Below the pieces are notes generated by a model that did no database searches, was not told the origin of the DNA, and saw only the letters and a program-made list of their open reading frames with translations. Below, one piece after another: positions 35,144 through 46,562 of a stretch of 64,000 bases of DNA. The DNA lies in assembly GCA_963712485.1 (NCBI GenBank), contig CAVQID010000019.1:385396-449395 (forward strand), written 5' to 3'. The stretch comes from JALORV01 sp963712485 (GTDB lineage Bacteria > Pseudomonadota > Gammaproteobacteria > Burkholderiales > Burkholderiaceae_F). Both the position numbers and the translations under genes were made by a program. Within the stretch, counting starts at the first letter, position 1. Every line of letters starts with the position of its first letter.

Positions 35144-38100
35144 ATGAAACCAGCGCAGTCGTCTGCCGGTCCGATGGGTCCTTCGCCCACGGTTGACATG
35201 CCGCTCACGGCGCCAGAGTCGACCTGGTTGCGCTGGGCGGTCGGTGCGCTGGCGCTGATGCTGGTGTTGAGCCTCGCCCTGCCGCTGATGCTGTCGGAGC
35301 AGCTGCGTCTGGCGCATCCCGCGGTGCCGGCTGCATTCGACTGGGCTCTTCGCATCGTCGCCGTTGCACTGGCCACGCTGCTGCTGGCCTGGCTTGTCAA
35401 TGCGCAGCGGATGGACCGATCTGCCCGCACCCGCGCCCGTCTCTGGGAACAGTCGATCGAGTCGATGAAGGTCGGCGTTGCGCTATGGGACGCCAGCGAC
35501 CGGCTGATCGGCTGCAACGACGCCTACCGCGCGCTGTATTCCGAAATCGCGGCCGAGCTGGTCCCTGGGCGCGTCTACCGGGACCTGATGTCGGCCTATT
35601 ACAAGGTTGCCCCGCCCGAGGTTGTCGACGGTCGCACGCTCGCCGATTTCATCGCCGATGGCGAGAAGCGGCGTCGCGGCGGGTCGGAGGTCAGCGAGGT
35701 CGTGCGACATCAACGTGGGCGCTGGCTGCTGATGACGGACTGCCGCACGGCCGACGGCGGCATCATCTGCTTCCGCAGCGACGTGACCGAACAGAAGGTG
35801 ATCGAACATGAACTCACCAAGCGTCGCAAGCTGATCGACGACCTCGCGGACCTGACCTACGACTGGTTCTGGCGCCAGGACGCCGAAGAGCGCTTCGTCG
35901 AGTTTTCAGCCGCGATGGAAAATCATGTGAAAGCGGCGCCCGATCGCCTGCTCGGCCAGCAGCGCGAAGACCTGCCGGGTTTCGAGGCGGACCCGAACCA
36001 GTTTGCCGAGTACCGCGCACGCGTTGCGAAGCGCGAGCCGTTTCCGTGGTTCACGTATCGCGTGCGGCGCGGCGACGGATCGCCGATGTGGGTGGCCGTC
36101 ACCGGCAAACCGATCTTCGACGAGCGCGGTCAGTTTCAGGGGTACTACGGCGCGGGCCGCGATGTCACGGAGCGCGAAGACATGGTGGTGGCGTTGCGCC
36201 GCAGCGAGGAACGTTTCCGTGCGCTGACGATGCTGGCGACCGAGTGGTACTGGGAAACCGATACCGATCTGCGGGTGACCTCGGTGCGCGGTGATCCGGC
36301 GCGGCAGGAGCGAGTCGCCGAGTGGACGCTGAACCGCCGCTTCTGGGAATTCGAACACATCGATCCGGCCTTCGCGGTCGACTGGTCGGTGCTGCGCGAT
36401 CGGCTGGCGCGGCGCGAGTCGTTCCGCAATGTCAAGCTCAAACTCCGCAATGGCGAGGACGTTGCTTACTACGAACTCGCCGGACAGCCGGTCGTCGAGC
36501 GCGGCGAGTTCATCGGTTATCGTGGCCTCGCCTGGGACGTGACCGAGCGCGAGTCGCTGATCCAGCGCATATCCGACAGCGAGGCGCGCTTCCGCGCACT
36601 GACGGAACTGTCTTCCGACTGGTACTGGGAGATGGACGAAGGCCTGCGCTTTACGCTGCTGCGGCAGGGCGCGCGCGGCTCGTTCGGCCCGAATGATGAC
36701 GAGGTGATCGGCAAACACCGATGGGAACTACCGGGCGAATTGATCCAGCCGTCGTCGTGGGATGAACATCGCGCAACGCTGATGGCGCATCGGCCGTTTC
36801 GTGACGTCATGTTCCGCCGCTGGATGCCGGACGGGTCGCTGGTCTACCACCTGACCAGTGGCGACCCGGTGTTCGACGCGGAAGGAAGGTTCCGCGGCTA
36901 TCGCGGCATTGGCAAGAACATCAGCGACCAGATCCGCGCGCAGGAACGCATCGAGCGCCTGGCAACGGTCGATGCGTTGACGCAGCTGTCGAACCGCCAG
37001 ACCTTCGACGAGCGCGCCGGCCGACTGCTCGCGACGTCCTACGCGGAAGGCAAGCGCTGTTCGCTGCTGTTCATCGACCTCGACAACTTCCGGCTGCTCA
37101 ACAACGGCTATGGCCACCGCGTCGGCGACGAGATGCTCGCGATCGTCGCGAGCCGCATGCGCGACGTCGTCGGCGAGCCGCATCTGCTCGGACGTCGCGG
37201 CGGAGACGAGCTGGTCGTGCTGCTGGTCGATCTGCAGCGGCCCGACGCTGCGGTCGAGGTCGCGCGCAAGCTGATCGACGCGATCTGCGAACCCGCACGA
37301 ATTCTCGGCATGGAGATTGCGGTCACGGCGTCGGTGGGCATCAGCTTCTTCCCGCAGGACGGCATCGACCTCGACTCGCTGCTGAACGCGGCCGATGCGG
37401 CGATGTACCAGGCCAAGGACAGCGGCCGTCGTACCTACGCGTTCTATACGCAGACCGTCGCACGCCGCGTCGATCTGCGGCTGCGGCTGGAGCAGCGTTT
37501 GCGCAAGGCGGTCGAGTCGCGCGACTTCAAGCTCTTTTACCAGCCGCTGGTGTCGCTGGCGGACGGCAAGATGATCGGCGCCGAGGCGCTGATCCGCTGG
37601 CGCGATGCGGAACTCGGCGATATCTCGCCGGCCGAGTTCATCCCGATTGCCGAGGAGTCGGGGCTGATCGTGGGCCTCGGCGACTGGGTGCTGCGTGAAG
37701 CATGCCGCGCGCGCCAGGAATGGCGCCACCTGCAGCTCGATGTGCCGCCGGTAGCGATCAACATGTCGGGTGTGCAGCTGCGCCAGCTCGGCTGTGTCGA
37801 AGGCCTGCTCGACGTGCTGAATGCCTACAGCGTCCAGCCATCGGAGATCGAGATCGAGGTCACCGAAACAGGCCTGCTCGATACGTCCGCCGTTTCACGG
37901 GAAAACCTCGTGCGCATGCGCAACGCCGGCGTTCGCCTGGCGCTCGATGACTTCGGCGTCGGCTTTTCCAGCCTGTCGCACTTGCGTGACCTGCCGATCC
38001 ACCGGTTGAAGATCGACCGCAGCTTCACGGTCGAGTGCATGCGCGACGCACGGACGCTGACAATCGTGAAGGCGGTCATCGAAATGGCGCGCTCGCTCGG

Positions 38101-38275
38101 CATCAGCGTCACGGCGGAAGGCATCGAGACCCAGGCGCAGCAGACTTGGATGCAGCACCTGGGTTGCGACGCGGCGCAGGGATACCTGTTTGCCCGGCCG
38201 ATGCCCGGAGACGACTTCATCAAGCTTTTCATCGATCGACGTGGCGTCGGCCGCGAGCGCTCGCTGATGCACTAG
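35144..38275 (+). CDS. Membrane PAS-GGDEF-EAL protein (c-di-GMP turnover)
   Basis: A 1043-residue protein. Two membrane segments lie near residues 27-47 and 65-86, then PAS-type sensor domains (about four, residues 100-600, repeats of W(Y/F)WxxD/E text such as WFWRQDAEERF and WYWETDTDLR). The GGDEF domain (about 605-775) has GRRGGDELVV, so the last residue is Leu rather than Phe, and no RxxD inhibition site precedes it. The EAL domain (about 785-1035) has EAL, NMSG, EVTETG, LDDFG, KIDRS, AEGIE and CDAAQGY, so phosphodiesterase activity is likely. The ATG at 35144 is family-like. It is inserted between parE and parC. The stop codon overlaps the ribosome site of the next gene. Confidence 0.88.
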   Translation: MKPAQSSAGPMGPSPTVDMPLTAPESTWLRWAVGALALMLVLSLALPLMLSEQLRLAHPAVPAAFDWALRIVAVALATLLLAWLVNAQRMDRSARTRARLWEQSIESMKVGVALWDASDRLIGCNDAYRALYSEIAAELVPGRVYRDLMSAYYKVAPPEVVDGRTLADFIADGEKRRRGGSEVSEVVRHQRGRWLLMTDCRTADGGIICFRSDVTEQKVIEHELTKRRKLIDDLADLTYDWFWRQDAEERFVEFSAAMENHVKAAPDRLLGQQREDLPGFEADPNQFAEYRARVAKREPFPWFTYRVRRGDGSPMWVAVTGKPIFDERGQFQGYYGAGRDVTEREDMVVALRRSEERFRALTMLATEWYWETDTDLRVTSVRGDPARQERVAEWTLNRRFWEFEHIDPAFAVDWSVLRDRLARRESFRNVKLKLRNGEDVAYYELAGQPVVERGEFIGYRGLAWDVTERESLIQRISDSEARFRALTELSSDWYWEMDEGLRFTLLRQGARGSFGPNDDEVIGKHRWELPGELIQPSSWDEHRATLMAHRPFRDVMFRRWMPDGSLVYHLTSGDPVFDAEGRFRGYRGIGKNISDQIRAQERIERLATVDALTQLSNRQTFDERAGRLLATSYAEGKRCSLLFIDLDNFRLLNNGYGHRVGDEMLAIVASRMRDVVGEPHLLGRRGGDELVVLLVDLQRPDAAVEVARKLIDAICEPARILGMEIAVTASVGISFFPQDGIDLDSLLNAADAAMYQAKDSGRRTYAFYTQTVARRVDLRLRLEQRLRKAVESRDFKLFYQPLVSLADGKMIGAEALIRWRDAELGDISPAEFIPIAEESGLIVGLGDWVLREACRARQEWRHLQLDVPPVAINMSGVQLRQLGCVEGLLDVLNAYSVQPSEIEIEVTETGLLDTSAVSRENLVRMRNAGVRLALDDFGVGFSSLSHLRDLPIHRLKIDRSFTVECMRDARTLTIVKAVIEMARSLGISVTAEGIETQAQQTWMQHLGCDAAQGYLFARPMPGDDFIKLFIDRRGVGRERSLMH

Positions 38276-38287
38276 GAGGCGCCGCTG
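38274..38287 (+). promoter_or_regulatory. Strong ribosome-binding site before a CTG start
   Basis: AGGAGG (38274-38279) lies 5 bases before CTG at 38285, the only near-cognate codon in frame that keeps the conserved N-terminus of the aminotransferase. The TAG stop of the upstream gene is inside this site, which suggests coupled translation. Confidence 0.6.
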
Positions 38288-39121
38288 CATACGACGTATT
38301 TCGAGGGTGCGTGGAGAGACGGCAACGTGCCGCTGATCGGCGCGATGGATCACAGCGTATGGCTGGCGTCATCGGTCTTTGACGGCGCGCGCTCCATCCA
38401 CCGCATGGCGCCGGACCTGCGCGCACACTGCGAACGGACGTATGACTCCGCGACTCGGGTCGGGTTGACGCTGGAGCTGCCGGTCGACGAACTGGTGCGG
38501 CTCTGCATCGAAGGCATCCATCGCTTCGCTGCCGATACGGACCTGTACATCCGTCCACTGGTGTTCGGGACAGCGGGGCTGCTTGTTCCCGAGAAGAGTG
38601 CATTCGCATTGACGCTGTTCGACGCGCCGTTGCCACCGTTTGCCGGATTTTCGGCGCACCTGTCGCAGCGTCGACGGCCGTCACCGATGGCCGCAACGAC
38701 GGACGCCAAGGCCTCCGCGCTGTACCCGAACGTGGCTCGCGCGCTGCGCGAGGCGGACGACGCCGGATTCCAGAATGCTGTGGTGCTCGACCCCGACGGC
38801 AAGGTGGCGGAGTTCGCCACCGCCAACCTGTTCTTCGTGGCCGACGACGGTTCGGTCGTGACGCCGGCGGCGAACGGCACCTTTCTCGCCGGGATCACGC
38901 GGTCCCGGGTGATCCGGTTGCTGGCGGATGCGGGCATCGTCGTGCAGGAGCGCACGGTCGAGCCGCAGGATCTCGATACTGCGCGCGAGATCTTCAGCAC
39001 CGGCAATTACGGCAAAGTGATGCCGTGCACGCGCTATCAGGCGCGCGAGGTGGCGATCGGCCCGGTGGCCACGCTGACACGCGAGCGCTACATGGAGTTC
39101 GCCGCAGGCTGCCGCGTCTGA
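38285..39121 (+). CDS. Class IV aminotransferase (branched-chain type), probable CTG start
   Basis: A 278-residue PLP enzyme of the branched-chain aminotransferase family, transferring an amino group between a branched amino acid and 2-oxoglutarate, or another substrate. Key features are TYFEGAWRDGNVPLIG at the N-terminus, WLASSVFDGARS, the lysine region TDAKASALYPN, EFATANLFFV and TGNYGKVMPCT. No ATG or GTG lies before the conserved text; the first GTG (38327) would remove it. The CTG at 38285 with AGGAGG 5 bases upstream is the best start. It follows the c-di-GMP gene with no gap and precedes parC by 123 bases. Confidence 0.82.
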   Translation: MHTTYFEGAWRDGNVPLIGAMDHSVWLASSVFDGARSIHRMAPDLRAHCERTYDSATRVGLTLELPVDELVRLCIEGIHRFAADTDLYIRPLVFGTAGLLVPEKSAFALTLFDAPLPPFAGFSAHLSQRRRPSPMAATTDAKASALYPNVARALREADDAGFQNAVVLDPDGKVAEFATANLFFVADDGSVVTPAANGTFLAGITRSRVIRLLADAGIVVQERTVEPQDLDTAREIFSTGNYGKVMPCTRYQAREVAIGPVATLTRERYMEFAAGCRV

Positions 39122-39244
39122 GCATTTCGGTTGGTGTGGCCGCGCCGTTCGCCAGCCGGAATGCGTGTTCGACAGTGGCGGTTCGTGGCGACAGGCGCGC
39201 CTCCGTAGAATTGCAACGCCCGCCTGAAGCGGGTCGAATGATCC

Positions 39245-41578
39245 ATGCTCGAACAACAGACTTTATTCCCGCCCGGCGGTGCCGGTGACGGCGACGGCAA
39301 CGACGCGCTGACGTTGGCGCAGTTTGCGCAGCGCGCTTACCTCGATTACGCAATTTCCGTCGTCAAGGGCCGCGCGCTGCCCGACGGTGCGGACGGTCAG
39401 AAGCCGGTGCAGCGCCGCATCCTGTATGCGATGAACGAGATGGGCCTGGCCGCAGGCGCACGGCCGGTCAAATCTGCGCGCGTGGTCGGCGACGTGCTGG
39501 GTCGCTTTCATCCGCACGGCGACCAGGCCGCGTACGACGCGATGGTCAGGATGGCGCAGAACTTCTCGCTGCGCTATCCGCTGGTCGACGGCCAGGGCAA
39601 CTTCGGCAGCCGCGACGGCGACGGCGCGGCGGCAATGCGCTACACCGAAGCGCGCCTGACGCCAATCGCCCGGCTGCTGCTTGACGAAATCGACGAGGGC
39701 ACCGTCGATTTCATGCCGAACTATGACGGCTCGACGCAGGAACCGCGCCTGCTGCCGGCGCGTCTGCCGTTCGTATTGTTAAATGGCGCTTCGGGCATCG
39801 CGGTCGGCATGGCCACCGAGATTCCGTCGCACAACCTGCGCGAAGTTGCCGCCGCGACGCTGTTGCTGCTCGCCAATCCGAAAGCGAAGCTCGACGAGGT
39901 GCTGGCGAAGCTGCCGGCCCCGGATTTCCCGGGCGGCGGCCAGATCATCTCGCCGCGCAGCGATATCCGCGAGATCTACACCAGCGGGCGCGGCAGCCTC
40001 AAGGTGCGCGCGCGCTTCGAGTACGAGGAACTGGCACGCGGCCAGTGGCAGCTGGTCGTCACCGAGCTGCCGCCGTCGACGTCGGCGCAGCGTGTGCTCG
40101 AGGAAATCGAGGAGCTGACCAATCCGAAGATCAAGGCCGGCAAGAAGGCGCTGACCTCTGACCAGCAGCAGACGAAGCAACTGGTGCTGTCGGTGCTCGA
40201 TACGGTGCGCGACGAGTCGGGCAAGGACGCGGCGGTGCGGCTGGTGTTCGAACCGCGCACGTCGAAAGTCGATCGCGACGAGTTCGTGCGCACGCTGCTG
40301 GCGCACACCAGCATGGAAGCGGGCGCGCCGATCAACCTGGTGATGATCGGCCGCGACGGCCGGCCGCGCTGCAAGCCGCTGGTTGAAATCCTGCTGGAGT
40401 GGGTCGAGTTCCGCGTCGACACGGTGCGGAGGCGCTCGCAGTATCGATTGCAGAAGGTCGAGGATCGCATCCATATCCTCGAAGGCCGCCAGTCCGTCCT
40501 GCTGAATATCGACAAGGTCATCAAGCTGATCCGCAATTCGGACGAGCCGAAGGCAGACCTGATCAAGGCGTTCAAGCTGAGCGAGCGGCAGGCCGAGGAC
40601 ATCCTTGAGATCCGCCTGCGACAGCTGGCACGACTCGAAGGCATCAAGATCGAGCAGGAACTGGCGGAGCTGCGCAAGGACGAAGGCGCGCTGCGCAAGC
40701 TGCTCGGCTCGGACGCGGTCTTGCGCAAGCAGATCGCACGCGAGATCGAGGACGATGCAAAGAAGTACGGCGATGAACGCCGCACGTTGCTCGAGGAAGC
40801 CGAGCGCGCCGCGGTCGACGTCCGGGTCATCGACGAGCCGGTGACGGTGATTGTCTCGGACAAGGGCTTCGTACGCGCGCGCAGTGGCCACGGCCATGAC
40901 CCGGCACAGTTCGGCTTCAAGACCGGCGACGCGCTGTATGAGGCATTCGAGTGCCGCAGTGTCGACCAATTTATCGCGGTCGGCAGCAATGGTCGCGTCT
41001 ACTCGGTCCCGGTGGCGCAACTGCCTTCGGCACGCGGCGACGGCGCACCGGTCAGTTCGATGATCGAGCTTGCAGCCGGGTCGCGGCTGGTCGGTTACGT
41101 TGCGGGCGCAGTCGATGCGCCGTTGCTGCTGGCGACGAGCAATGGATTCGGCTTCGCCACCTCGTTGGGCGACATGGTGTCGCGGCAGAAGGCCGGCAAG
41201 CAGTTCATCACGGTGGACGAAGGCGCCGAGCCGCTGCGGCCGCAGCGTGTGAATCCGCTGAGCGACCGGCAGATCGCCTGCCTGTCGGCCAAAGGCCGGG
41301 TGCTCGTGTTCGACGCGAGCGAAATCAAGGCTCTGGCCGGCGGCGGGCGTGGCGTCACGCTGATGGAACTCGACGACGGCGAGGCGTTGCTGGTTGCGCT
41401 TCCGATAGGCAGCGGCGCGGTCTTCAAGGCGACACGCGGCTCCGCCGGCAAGCCGGCCGAGGTGCGGCTGGTCGGCGCGCAGCTTCAGGCGCAGCACGGT
41501 CATCGCGCGCGCAAAGGCAGGCTGGTCGACACGAAACTCAAGCCGCCGTTTACCCTGTCGAGACTGGCCGAGGGATAG
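39245..41578 (+). CDS. parC: DNA topoisomerase IV subunit A
   Basis: A 777-residue DNA-cleaving subunit that forms a tetramer with ParE. The catalytic Tyr133 is in MRYTEARLTPI. The quinolone-determining loop reads GRFHPHGDQAAYDAM, so the position that is Ser80 in E. coli ParC is Gln. A coiled-coil gate (residues 390-480) and C-terminal beta-propeller follow. The ATG at 39245 gives the usual start. It is separated from parE by two unrelated genes. CopD-like gene follows after 3 bases. Confidence 0.95.
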   Translation: MLEQQTLFPPGGAGDGDGNDALTLAQFAQRAYLDYAISVVKGRALPDGADGQKPVQRRILYAMNEMGLAAGARPVKSARVVGDVLGRFHPHGDQAAYDAMVRMAQNFSLRYPLVDGQGNFGSRDGDGAAAMRYTEARLTPIARLLLDEIDEGTVDFMPNYDGSTQEPRLLPARLPFVLLNGASGIAVGMATEIPSHNLREVAAATLLLLANPKAKLDEVLAKLPAPDFPGGGQIISPRSDIREIYTSGRGSLKVRARFEYEELARGQWQLVVTELPPSTSAQRVLEEIEELTNPKIKAGKKALTSDQQQTKQLVLSVLDTVRDESGKDAAVRLVFEPRTSKVDRDEFVRTLLAHTSMEAGAPINLVMIGRDGRPRCKPLVEILLEWVEFRVDTVRRRSQYRLQKVEDRIHILEGRQSVLLNIDKVIKLIRNSDEPKADLIKAFKLSERQAEDILEIRLRQLARLEGIKIEQELAELRKDEGALRKLLGSDAVLRKQIAREIEDDAKKYGDERRTLLEEAERAAVDVRVIDEPVTVIVSDKGFVRARSGHGHDPAQFGFKTGDALYEAFECRSVDQFIAVGSNGRVYSVPVAQLPSARGDGAPVSSMIELAAGSRLVGYVAGAVDAPLLLATSNGFGFATSLGDMVSRQKAGKQFITVDEGAEPLRPQRVNPLSDRQIACLSAKGRVLVFDASEIKALAGGGRGVTLMELDDGEALLVALPIGSGAVFKATRGSAGKPAEVRLVGAQLQAQHGHRARKGRLVDTKLKPPFTLSRLAEG

Positions 41579-41581
41579 CGC

Positions 41582-42050
41582 ATGAGACTGCTGTATTCGA
41601 CATTGCTTTTCGTCCATCTGGCTGGCGTCGTGATCTGGGTCGGCGGCATGTTCGTGCTGCACTTTGCGGTGCGACCCGCCGCGGCCGGCCAGCTGCCGCC
41701 GCCTCAGCGCCTGCCGCTGCTGGCAACGACGCTGGACCGCTTCTTCTTCTGGGTCGCGATAGCGATCATCGCGATACTGGCAAGCGGCATCGCCTTGATT
41801 CTCGGTGCCGGCGGCTTCCGCAACGCGCATCTGTCGGTGCATCTGATGCTTGCGACAGGGCTGGCGATGATGGCCATCTTCCTGCACATCCGCTTTGCGT
41901 CGTTCCCGCGATTGCAGCGCGCGGTCGCGACGGCGTGACTGGCCCGTGGCAGCGGTGAATCTCGACATGATCCGTCGTCTCGTCGCGACCAACCTGGTCC
42001 TGGGTCTCGTCACCACCGCGGTGGCAACGATCGGGCGCGCCGTCCTGTAG
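41582..42050 (+). pseudogene. CopD-like membrane protein, frameshifted near its end
   Basis: A small CopD/copper-resistance D-type membrane protein. The first frame (41582-41938, 118 residues) opens RLLYSTLLFVHLAGVVIWVGG and has three hydrophobic segments. It stops at 41938, just before text in the +1 frame that continues DWPVAAVNLDMIRRLVATN and ends VATIGRAVL at 42050, the expected last membrane segment. Removing one base near 41936 (GCGTGAC) restores a protein of about 156 residues. So the last segment is lost here, or the base is an error. It lies 3 bases after parC. Copper transport is inferred from the family only. Confidence 0.75.
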
Positions 42051-42054
42051 TTCG

Positions 42055-42941
42055 CTACAGCACCAGCGTGCCGCGCATCACCATCACCGCGCGGCCGCCG
42101 ACGCGGACCTGGCGCGCGACGCCGTCGATCTGCTCGAAGTCGAGCGCGATCACGCTTGGCCGGCCGATTTCTTCTCCCTGCAGGATTTCCCACTGCTGAT
42201 GGCCGTCGTGACCTGCATGCCGGGCGAGCCAGCCCGCGAGCGCAGCGGCTGCCGAGCCGGTTGCCGGATCCTCCGCGACGCCGAGGCCGGGCGCGAACAT
42301 GCGAACTCGCCACGTGCTGTCGCCCAGGCGAGCGACCGGGTAGACGTTCTGCGTGCTGCGCCTTTCGAGCAGCGTGCGCCAGTGCTTCAGGTCGAGCCGC
42401 GCGGACTGCAGTGCGCTGACATCGACCAGCGGAACCACCAGATACGGCACGCCGCAGGACCATACTTCGGGCGCTGACAGCCACCGCTCCCCTTTTCAGT
42501 CCCAGCATGGCCTCCACCGTGCTGCATTCGTCGATCGCTTCGAGCCGTTCCGGGGCCTGCGCCACGGTCAGCGTGCAGCGCTCCGTGGTGCCGGTCGCGT
42601 TGCGTTCGATATGCACCGCAACCGGACCCACGCCCTCCTCGAACACGATGTCGCGAATATCGGCGCCGAGGCGGCCGAGCGTCGCCAGCGCGAATGCCGT
42701 TCCGACGGTCGGATGGCCCGCAAAGGGCAGTTCGCCCCCGGGTGTGAAGATGCGCACGTGCGCGGTATGAGCAGGATTCGATGGCGGCAAGACAAAGGTC
42801 GTCTCGCTGTAATTGAACTCGCAGGCTGATCGATTGCATCGTCGCGTCATCGAGACCGCGCGCATCGAGCACGACGGCCAGTGGATTGCCGCCGAAGCAC
42901 CGATCGGTGAAGACATCCAGTGTGCAGTATTCGAGGTTCAT
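42055..42941 (-). pseudogene. PhzF-like isomerase gene with two frameshifts
   Basis: A PhzF/diaminopimelate epimerase-fold protein in three frames. It starts at 42941 (MNLEYCTLDVFTDRCFGG). The first shift is near 42826-42832 (ATCAGCC); the second frame carries NYSETTFVLPPS with the catalytic Glu and GHPTVGTAFALA. The second shift is in a run of A and G near 42503-42510. The third frame carries WSCGVPYLVVPLVDV and the motif AEDPATGSAAAALAG to the stop at 42055. Removing one base at each site gives a single protein of about 295 residues, normal for the family. Both are single-base insertions. The gene may be dead, or the assembly wrong. Confidence 0.82.
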
Positions 42942-43062
42942 GTCTGTAGCCTGCGGTTCGAAATCAGTCCTGCGCCGTCACGAGTCGGATCCGGGCCGTA
43001 GGCTGGCGCGCGAGCGACGCCGTGGTCGATCAGCAGCGGCACGCTGACGCATTTCTCCCGCA

Positions 43063-43821
43063 TCAGCCTCGTATCTGCGCCAGCGCCTGCTGCGCAGCCG
43101 ATGCCATCAGCCGCGCATCCGAGCCGATCGAGACGAAGCGGTAGCCCATGTCGAGGCGACGTCGCGCCGTTTCCGCGCTGCCGTTGTGAATTCCGGCCAC
43201 GACGCCATGGGCCTGGGCGCGCGCGAGGATGTGCTCGATAGCCTGCGCCGCCGGCGGGTCGACTGCGTCGAGCACCGGTCGGCAGCCTAACGCCAGCGAC
43301 AGGTCCGACGGACCCACGTAAATCGCATCGAGGCCCTCGACCGACAGAATGTCGTCGAGGTTGTCCAGTGCCTGGGCAGTCTCGATCATCGCGAAGCGCA
43401 CGATCGCCGCATCCGCGTGTTGCGGATAGTCTGCGCCGGCGTAGAGCAGCGCGCGCGCCGGGCCGAAGCTGCGCGTGCCGCGCGGCGCGTAACGGGTGCA
43501 GGCCACAAGACGCTCGGCTTCCTCGCGGGTGCTGATCATCGGGCAGATGACGCCAAAGGCTCCAGCGTCGAGCGACTTCATGATGATTCCGGGTTCAAGC
43601 CAGGGTACACGCACCAATGGCGCGACCGTGGTCGTCGAGATTGCCGTCAGCATCTCGACGGCGGCGGCATAGTCGACAATGCCATGTTGCAGGTCAATCG
43701 TCAGCGAATCCCAGCCTTGGTGTGCCATGGTCTCGGTCGCAAAGCCGTTCGGAATGGTCAGCCAGCCGTTGATGACGGGCCGGCCCTCGGACCATAGGGT
43801 GCGCAGCGGGTTGGAACGCAT
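43063..43821 (-). CDS. HpcH/HpaI-type aldolase
   Basis: A 252-residue metal-dependent class II aldolase of the HpaI/citrate lyase beta fold, which cleaves or forms hydroxy-oxo acids such as 2,4-dihydroxyhept-2-enedioate with release of pyruvate. The opening INGWLTIPNGFATETMAHQG, the base motif DLQHGIVDY, metal ligands in FAMIETAQAL and VGPSDLSLALG are visible. Length matches the family. It stands alone between the broken phzF-like gene and htpG on the opposite strand. The natural substrate is unknown; no aromatic degradation genes lie nearby. Confidence 0.86.
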   Translation of the reverse strand: MRSNPLRTLWSEGRPVINGWLTIPNGFATETMAHQGWDSLTIDLQHGIVDYAAAVEMLTAISTTTVAPLVRVPWLEPGIIMKSLDAGAFGVICPMISTREEAERLVACTRYAPRGTRSFGPARALLYAGADYPQHADAAIVRFAMIETAQALDNLDDILSVEGLDAIYVGPSDLSLALGCRPVLDAVDPPAAQAIEHILARAQAHGVVAGIHNGSAETARRRLDMGYRFVSIGSDARLMASAAQQALAQIRG

Positions 43822-44013
43822 CGGAGCAGCCTTTCGGGCCCGGCGGGCCGCGGCGAAGGACGAGCGGTCGAAGCGACCGACGATAGCGCAGCCGCTCCGG
43901 ACACCCGTGCCCCTTGAAGTTCCGGCAGACAGCCTCCATCGTCGGCAGAATCACGGGTTTCGGCGGCCCGCGCGGGCGGCGCGCGGACGTGACATCGATT
44001 GGAGGAGCAGGCA

Positions 44014-45904
<1,891 letters not shown>

Positions 45905-45921
<17 letters not shown>

Positions 45922-46459
45922 CGGTACTGCGCCCGGGTCGGCCGCCGCGCGTCGCCGCAGCGGCGCTTCAGTGTTGCGCGGGTTCCCGCCGATCATCGAT
46001 GCGGACGTCGACCGGTTGATCCTCGGCAGCTTCCCTTCGGCCGCTTCGCTCGAGGCGGGCCAGTACTACGCCCATCCACGCAACCAGTTCTGGCGGATTC
46101 TCGGGCGCCTGCTGGACGAGCCGCTCGCCGAGCTGCCGTACCAGGAGCGCGCCGGGCGTCTGCTCGCGCACCATGTCGGAATCTGGGATGTCTACGGCGC
46201 CTGTGAGCGCGCCGGAAGCGCCGACACGGCGATCCGCAATGCGCATCCGAACGCCTTCGACCGCCTCAGGGGTCTCGCGCCTCGGCTGCGGGCCGTTGCC
46301 TTCAATGGCACGGCAGCCGGCCGATTTCGGCCGCTTTTCGAGCAAGCGGGGTTCGCGGTGCAGGTGCTACCTTCCACCAGTCCCGCGCATGCCGGCCGCA
46401 GCCTCGAGCAGAAGCTCGCCCTGTGGGCGGCCTGGTGGCGCGCGCCGCAAGGCGGGTGA
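45905..46459 (+). CDS. DNA-deoxyinosine glycosylase (uracil-DNA glycosylase superfamily)
   Basis: A 184-residue base-excision enzyme. The uracil-DNA glycosylase fold is recognised by LILGSFPSAASLEAGQYYAH, PRNQFWRIL, the HHVGIWDVYGACERAGSAD segment and the later LPSTSPAHA motif. Family members remove hypoxanthine (deoxyinosine) or mismatched uracil from DNA. The first 25 residues are Arg/Ala-rich and may not be real; the conserved part begins at GFPPIIDADV. The ATG at 45905 overlaps the htpG end by 17 bases; a later start is possible. It is followed by the DUF1631 gene after 103 bases. Confidence 0.85.
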
Positions 46460-46562
46460 CCGCCGGGCTGGAAGAGCCGGCCGCTGCGGTGGCATGGGCT
46501 GCCCTCGTCTGCGGGATCGGCTACCCTTGCAGCCGGTTCCGCGGGAGGCATGACGAGTCGGG

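Noticed and set aside
39779..42916. A very long open frame on the minus strand (over 1000 codons)
   Set aside because: It runs antisense to parC and has the biased composition of a GC-rich shadow frame. Only its first part (about 42500-42830) is real, as the middle segment of the broken phzF-like gene.
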